8,946 nt of DNA from NCBI GenBank assembly GCA_018819325.1, contig JAHJQJ010000009.1, positions 1 through 8,946 on the forward strand, given 5' to 3'. Every line of letters starts with the position of its first letter. Within the stretch, counting starts at the first letter, position 1. The notes under the pieces were generated by a model that worked only from the letters and a program-made list of their open reading frames with translations, made no database searches and had not been told where the DNA came from. Source of the stretch: Patescibacteria group bacterium. Lineage in GTDB: Bacteria > Patescibacteriota > Microgenomatia > UBA1400 > MFAQ01. Shown here one piece after another: positions 5,355 through 8,946 of the stretch. Made by a program: the position numbers and the translations under genes.

Positions 5355-6155
5355 CTTCTGACATTTTAGACACCAATACGTCCCTCTTCCCCCCAGTTTA
5401 AATTTTTTTATTTCCTCACCACACCGTTTACACTTTTCTCCTTCCCTACCATAAACCAAGAAATAATTTTGATACTTCCCTGCCAACAATATTCCCTTGT
5501 TTATTACCTTTTTTATGGCTTTGTGCAACCGCTCAATCTCATTATTATCTAAACTACTAGCCATCTTCTTGGGGTCAATCTTAGCCAGAAATAATCCATC
5601 ATTAGCATAAATATTTCCTATCCCACCAATTTTTTTCTGATCCATTAGCACCAACTTTATTGCTCGTTTAGAACCAGAAACTAGCTCTTTAAATAATTGA
5701 AGAGTGAATTCTTTATCTACTACGTCTGGCGGCAACCTTGGAACATCTCCAATCTTCATCCATCCAAATGCTCGCATATCATTAAAAAATAATCTCGAAC
5801 CATTCTTAAAATTAATTATCACTCTAGTATGTTTACCGGGTAACTCACCCACCCAATCCGTCGTCGGGTGCCCCCCCACTATCCTCCTTCCGTCATTCCC
5901 GCGCAGGCGGGAATCTATATAAATTAACTGCCCCGTCATCTTAAGATGAATCAAGACCACCTTCTTAAGTTCCACAAACTCCATCACCACCATCTTTGAC
6001 TTCCTCCCCACCTTCTTAATCTTTCTTTCTACCAAATCCTTGATTTCCCCCTTAAAGGACTTCTCTCTCAACACCTCAACATTTTTTATAACCTTTCCTT
6101 GTAATACCTTGTCCAACTGCTTAACTATCGTTTCTACTTCTGGTAACTCCGGCAT
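5352..6155 (-). CDS. mutM: Formamidopyrimidine-DNA glycosylase (Fpg/MutM)
   Basis: This bifunctional glycosylase/AP lyase removes 8-oxoguanine and other oxidised purines in base excision repair. The 267-residue protein begins MPELPEVETI, where Pro2 is the Schiff-base nucleophile and Glu3 the general acid. Lys54 fits the conserved beta-hairpin lysine. HLKMTG (70-75) and the H2TH helix region GGIGNIYANDGLF (177-189, Asn181) follow. The C-terminal zinc finger is C242-x2-C245-x16-C262-x2-C265 with Arg257 in GGRGTYWC. Residues about 80-89 (IDSRLRGNDG) come from an in-frame palindromic repeat in a loop before GGHP. Its ATG overlaps the glycosyltransferase stop by one base, and an AGGAG (6160-6164) sits 4 nt upstream, so translation within the operon is well supported. 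Nei is unlikely, because the N-terminus and zinc finger are of Fpg type. Confidence 0.96.
   Translation of the reverse strand: MPELPEVETIVKQLDKVLQGKVIKNVEVLREKSFKGEIKDLVERKIKKVGRKSKMVVMEFVELKKVVLIHLKMTGQLIYIDSRLRGNDGRRIVGGHPTTDWVGELPGKHTRVIINFKNGSRLFFNDMRAFGWMKIGDVPRLPPDVVDKEFTLQLFKELVSGSKRAIKLVLMDQKKIGGIGNIYANDGLFLAKIDPKKMASSLDNNEIERLHKAIKKVINKGILLAGKYQNYFLVYGREGEKCKRCGEEIKKFKLGGRGTYWCLKCQK
5891..5916 (-). repeat. In-frame dRS3-like palindromic repeat inside mutM
   Basis: ATTCCC (5895-5900), eight bases, then GGGAAT (5909-5914) exactly fits the core described for Neisseria dRS3 repeats. The full stem is 8 bp (5895-5902 with 5907-5914) with loop GCAG. It is GC-rich against an AT-rich gene. 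It encodes about residues 80-89 of Fpg, in a variable loop, leaving the reading frame open. Confidence 0.75.
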
Positions 6156-7255
6156 TATTCTCCTATCACTTTCCTTATTTCTTCCTCAAACCTTTCTCTA
6201 GAAAACTTTCTAGCCTGTTTCCACAACGCTTTTTTATCCCATTTCGTATTCAATATTTTCTTCACCGCCTTACCAATTGTTTTCTCATCCGTATCATTTA
6301 TCAACACACCAGTTACCCCATCAACCACCGACTCCTTAAATCCACCCCCATTAAAGGCTATCACCGGCGTTCCACAGGCCATTGATTCCACCGGAGTTAT
6401 CCCAAAATCCTCATCGCGTGCCAAAGCAATAAACCCAATCGCGCCAGCAAAAAGCCCGGGCAATTTTTTATCATCAACTCTACCCATTAACTCAATTTTC
6501 TTCCCTCCCATCTTCTCAAGTTTTTTGGCCATCTCAGACAAACCAGCATTACTACCAGATATTCTCAATCTAAAACCACCTATTTTTGCCGCCCTTACTG
6601 CCTCTTCCAATCCCTTGCTCCCCACCAATCTAGACACAATCAAAAAATAATCTCCCTTTTTTGTCTTTCGGCTTTCTTCAATAAATCTCTCCACGTCTAT
6701 CGGTGGATAAATTACAACAGAATTTTTTCTATAAAACTTTTTTACCCTTCTTTGAATATTTAAAGAGTTCACAATCCACTTATCAACCGTGTCAGCAGAC
6801 CACAAATCATAAAGCCGCAAGAAATGATTAACCACCCCAGCGTAAATCCTCACCAGCCAGTATTTTTGCAAATTTATACTCGTATCATACCCGTATAAAT
6901 ATCTCGGCGGTGTATGACAATAACAAACCACCTTGGTATTTTTACCTACTTTAAATCCCCGGGTAATATACCAACTAGCACTAGTAATCACTAAATCAAA
7001 CTCAGACAGATCCATACTTCTCCACACCAACGGAGCTAAAAACCGCAACGGACTATATAACTTCCAGATTTTTAAAAGCGGGGCTAAAAAACTTGTCACT
7101 ATTTCCCTATCTTTAAATACCTTATCACACTCCGAACCCTTAACCCTAAAGGCAGTGTAAATTGGTGCCTTAGGGTACATATCCGAAAGTGCCCGCAACA
7201 CTCTTTCCGCTCCTCCAAACTCCTTTATATAATCATGCACCAAAGCTATCTTCAT
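6155..7255 (-). CDS. Glycosyltransferase family 4, WbaZ-like (probable mannosyltransferase)
   Basis: This 366-residue GT-B enzyme probably adds a sugar, perhaps mannose, to a cell-surface glycan or lipid-linked precursor at the inner membrane face. The N-terminal acceptor domain has VHDYIKEFGGAERVL (6-20) and CHTPPRYLYGYD (113-124), both typical of the WbaZ group. The donor domain starts around VIYPPIDVERF (181-191), with FLIVSRLVGSKGLEEAV (204-220). The EX7E motif is Glu282 to Glu290, followed by CGTPVIAFNGGG. I chose the ATG at 7255 rather than an open-frame start 30 nt earlier. It overlaps the exonuclease stop as ATGA, has AGGAGG 7 nt upstream (7263-7268), and the protein then begins with the normal MKIALVHDY; the ten extra residues would be unlike the family. 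It is the only sugar gene among repair genes. Donor and acceptor cannot be assigned. Confidence 0.9.
   Translation of the reverse strand: MKIALVHDYIKEFGGAERVLRALSDMYPKAPIYTAFRVKGSECDKVFKDREIVTSFLAPLLKIWKLYSPLRFLAPLVWRSMDLSEFDLVITSASWYITRGFKVGKNTKVVCYCHTPPRYLYGYDTSINLQKYWLVRIYAGVVNHFLRLYDLWSADTVDKWIVNSLNIQRRVKKFYRKNSVVIYPPIDVERFIEESRKTKKGDYFLIVSRLVGSKGLEEAVRAAKIGGFRLRISGSNAGLSEMAKKLEKMGGKKIELMGRVDDKKLPGLFAGAIGFIALARDEDFGITPVESMACGTPVIAFNGGGFKESVVDGVTGVLINDTDEKTIGKAVKKILNTKWDKKALWKQARKFSRERFEEEIRKVIGE
6160..6164 (-). promoter_or_regulatory. Shine-Dalgarno of mutM
   Basis: AGGAG on the minus strand lies 4 nt before the mutM ATG (6155), inside the end of the glycosyltransferase gene. It supports MPELPEVET as the true N-terminus. 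Confidence 0.75.
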
Positions 7256-8166
7256 ACAAATACCTCCTCTACCTCTTGTTCCCATTTATCTTTGGGTAAT
7301 TTGGCAACTAAACTCCTAAACTCTAACTTTTCAAATAATTTCTCAACCCTCTCTCTATCATAATTAACTAGTTCACACCTATCCCACTCTAAATCAATCG
7401 GCATACCGCACTCTATAGTTCCCAACTCCCTACTTCTAAAAGCCTCTTCCTTTTCTTTCCTTAACAAGCTTTTTACTCTCTCACTCACTTGTAATTTTTC
7501 AAGATTCTTATACACCCCATCTAAATCGCCAGCTTCTTGCAACAACTTTGTTCCTGTTACCAACCCAACTCCTTTTACACCCTTAATGTTATCCGACGAA
7601 TCTCCCATTAACCCCTTCAAATCAATTAGCTGTTTTGGCAACAGCCCATACTTAACCTTAACCGCCTTTTCATCAAACATAGCCGACCCATTTCCAGCTC
7701 TTTTGCTTCTTACTGGCATATATACCTTTACATTCTCACCCCTTACCAATTGCAGAGCATCTCTATCTCCAGTTGCGATTACTACTTCACTTTCGTCTCC
7801 AATAGCTTGTTGTGCCAAAGTCCCAATAATATCATCTGCTTCATACCCCTCTATACCAAACTGCGGAATATTTAAACTCATCACCACCTCTTTGGTTCTA
7901 TCAATCTGATCAATTAACTCCTGATCCGTCTTCGCCCTCCCAGCCTTATACTCTTCATACATCTTGTGTCTAAAGGTCTTCCCTTTAACATCCCAAGCCA
8001 CCGCTACATGAGTTGGTTGAAGCTGTTCTAAAACCCTAAGTAACATTGCCGAGAAACCAAACACCGCATTCACCAACTCTCCACTTTTAGTCCTTAAGCC
8101 AGGATACCCGTGATACGCTCTGTGCAACAATGAATTGCCGTCAATCAATACCAATTTTTTCATCAT
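7252..8166 (-). CDS. Stand-alone 5'-3' exonuclease (PolA N-terminal-type flap nuclease)
   Basis: This 304-residue nuclease matches the 5'-3' exonuclease domain of DNA polymerase I. It would remove RNA primers, flaps or 5' ends with two metal ions. The acidic active-site blocks are present: LIDGNSLLHRAYH (Asp9), AWDVKGKTFR (Asp59), YEADDIIG (108-115), TGDRDALQL (Asp134, Asp136) and the helix-hairpin-helix region LMGDSSDNIKGVKGVG (186-201, Asp189, Asp192). The helical arch KMYEEYKAGR is at 68-77. The frame stops at FV after residue 304 and the next gene is a glycosyltransferase, so no polymerase domains follow. The start at 8166 (or Met2 at 8163) lies inside ftsH, a 26-nt overlap. It must be near here, because the Asp9 motif is at the very N-terminus. 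It may work with Fpg and the ligase in repair. Confidence 0.93.
   Translation of the reverse strand: MMKKLVLIDGNSLLHRAYHGYPGLRTKSGELVNAVFGFSAMLLRVLEQLQPTHVAVAWDVKGKTFRHKMYEEYKAGRAKTDQELIDQIDRTKEVVMSLNIPQFGIEGYEADDIIGTLAQQAIGDESEVVIATGDRDALQLVRGENVKVYMPVRSKRAGNGSAMFDEKAVKVKYGLLPKQLIDLKGLMGDSSDNIKGVKGVGLVTGTKLLQEAGDLDGVYKNLEKLQVSERVKSLLRKEKEEAFRSRELGTIECGMPIDLEWDRCELVNYDRERVEKLFEKLEFRSLVAKLPKDKWEQEVEEVFV
7263..7268 (-). promoter_or_regulatory. Shine-Dalgarno fixing the glycosyltransferase start
   Basis: A perfect AGGAGG on the minus strand lies 7 nt before the ATG at 7255 and inside the end of the exonuclease gene. It decides the start against the longer reading frame beginning at 7285, and it shows that this genome uses strong Shine-Dalgarno sites inside operons. 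Confidence 0.85.
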
Positions 8167-8946
8167 AAATTGCTTTCTTTATATCCATTATTTTCAAAAA
8201 CTCATCCGTCTCAATCGTTTCTACCTTCAACAACCTTGTAACCAACCTCTTCATCCTTACTTTATTTTTCTTTAAAACTACCTCAGCTAAATTATATGCC
8301 TCATCTATAAAAAGCTTAATCTCATCATCTATTTTAGATTGCATCCTATCAGACACCTCCACCTGTCTCATAAACCCTCGCCCCATATCACCCATTGGTT
8401 CCCAACCAGACCCTAAAGCCACAGGCCCCAACTTACTCATTCCCAAATCAACCACCATCTTCCTGGCTAACTTTGTAGCTCCATCAATATCACTTGCCGC
8501 CCCTCCAGATAATTCATTATAAACAACCTTCTCAGCCGCCCTTCCTCCCATCATCACCGCCAACCTATCCTTCAACTCAGACAAAGTATACTGATACCTA
8601 TCTCTGTTTGGTCTGCTTTCGGTATGCCCCAAAGATAGCTCTCTCGACACAATACTAACTGTATGAATCGGATCAGCTCCTGGCAACATATGACCCACAA
8701 CCGCGTGCCCCGCTTCATGATAAGCCGTCATCTCCCTTTCTCTTTTACTTTGTAAACGTTTTTTCTCCGGACCAAGTTTCACCTTAGTCGCCGCTTCTCT
8801 AATATCTTCAAGTCCAATTTTTTTTCTTGCCCTCCTCGCCGTCAAAATAGCCGCCTCATTAAGCATATTTTCCAAATCCGCTCCAGAAAAACCAACCGTC
8901 ATCTCCGCCACCCTTTCCCACCTTAATTTATCTACAAACGGTTTGC
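8141..8946 (-). CDS. ftsH: FtsH ATP-dependent zinc metalloprotease, C-terminal part (5' end beyond window)
   Basis: This is the C-terminal part of FtsH, a membrane-anchored AAA protease that degrades misassembled membrane proteins and some cytosolic regulators. The frame stays open to the right edge, reading KPFVDKLRWERVAEM before the visible TVGFSGADLENMLNEAA, which is the conserved end of the AAA domain and lid. The zinc site HEAGH is encoded at 8719-8705. The third ligand, an Asp in GGAASDIDGATKLAR, is at 8491-8489. LGHTES and MGGRAAEKV are typical of the peptidase domain. The transmembrane segments, Walker A and Walker B lie outside the window, so a GTG at 8911 should not be taken as the start. 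The end is short, without a long polar tail. The stop overlaps the exonuclease gene by 26 nt. Identification is certain. Confidence 0.96.
   Translation of the reverse strand, partial: KPFVDKLRWERVAEMTVGFSGADLENMLNEAAILTARRARKKIGLEDIREAATKVKLGPEKKRLQSKREREMTAYHEAGHAVVGHMLPGADPIHTVSIVSRELSLGHTESRPNRDRYQYTLSELKDRLAVMMGGRAAEKVVYNELSGGAASDIDGATKLARKMVVDLGMSKLGPVALGSGWEPMGDMGRGFMRQVEVSDRMQSKIDDEIKLFIDEAYNLAEVVLKKNKVRMKRLVTRLLKVETIETDEFLKIMDIKKAIYDEKIGID

Noticed and set aside
6454..6461. Palindrome GCCCGGGC followed on the minus strand by five T, as a terminator
   Set aside because: It has no loop to form a hairpin and lies in the middle of the glycosyltransferase coding sequence.
7256..7285. Ten-residue N-terminal extension of the glycosyltransferase
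   Set aside because: The AGGAGG site, the ATGA overlap and the family's usual MKIALVHDY start all favour 7255.
7586..7909. 107-codon plus-strand frame opposite the exonuclease
   Set aside because: It is antisense to conserved nuclease motifs and has no recognisable domain.
8909..8911. GTG as the start of a short FtsH
   Set aside because: The frame continues upstream to the window edge with FtsH-like sequence, so the gene is cut by the edge rather than starting here.

Overview
The window is a compact, AT-rich bacterial chromosome segment. Eight genes lie on the minus strand and one transposase gene on the plus strand at the left edge. An archaeal-type ATP-dependent DNA ligase, a RAYT-like transposase, a WbaZ-like glycosyltransferase and a free-standing 5'-3' exonuclease sit together here, with almost no intergenic DNA. 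This points to a Patescibacteria/CPR genome, perhaps Microgenomates. That placement is inference from gene style; no rRNA or other marker is present.

Layout, left to right. Positions 1-88 hold a hairpin terminator and possibly the start of a leftward gene. 89-775 (+) is a single-domain HUH/Y1 transposase of the RAYT type. A 23-bp direct repeat carrying a bidirectional terminator hairpin flanks it on both sides. All remaining genes run right to left. In transcription order they are ftsH (3' part only, cut by the right edge), a 5'-3' exonuclease, a GT4 glycosyltransferase, fpg/mutM, recF, a Fic protein with a C-terminal winged helix, an ATP-dependent DNA ligase and a DedA/VTT membrane protein. 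Four junctions overlap: ftsH/exo by 26 nt, exo/GT by 4 nt, GT/fpg by 1 nt and fic/ligase by 4 nt. The other three gaps are only 14-39 nt.

Functionally this is a DNA-repair cluster mixed with envelope genes. Fpg excises oxidised bases, the exonuclease can remove flaps or 5' ends, the ligase seals nicks, and RecF acts at gaps in recombinational repair. FtsH (membrane proteolysis), the glycosyltransferase and DedA (lipid-carrier or membrane homeostasis) concern the envelope. Fic probably AMPylates a protein and may regulate its own promoter.

The main points for a second look are these. (1) All four genes that have an upstream gap (RAYT, recF, fic, dedA) carry a TGn-extended -10 motif ending 6-10 nt before the ATG and lack a good Shine-Dalgarno, which suggests leaderless transcripts; two overlapping internal genes have strong Shine-Dalgarno sites instead. 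(2) Two different palindromic repeats sit in frame inside the ligase and Fpg genes. (3) A 23-bp imperfect palindrome covers the likely fic promoter. (4) Twin terminator hairpins flank the RAYT gene. No CRISPR array, tRNA, rRNA or clearly new multi-gene defence system is visible, and there is no gene-free stretch longer than 88 bases.
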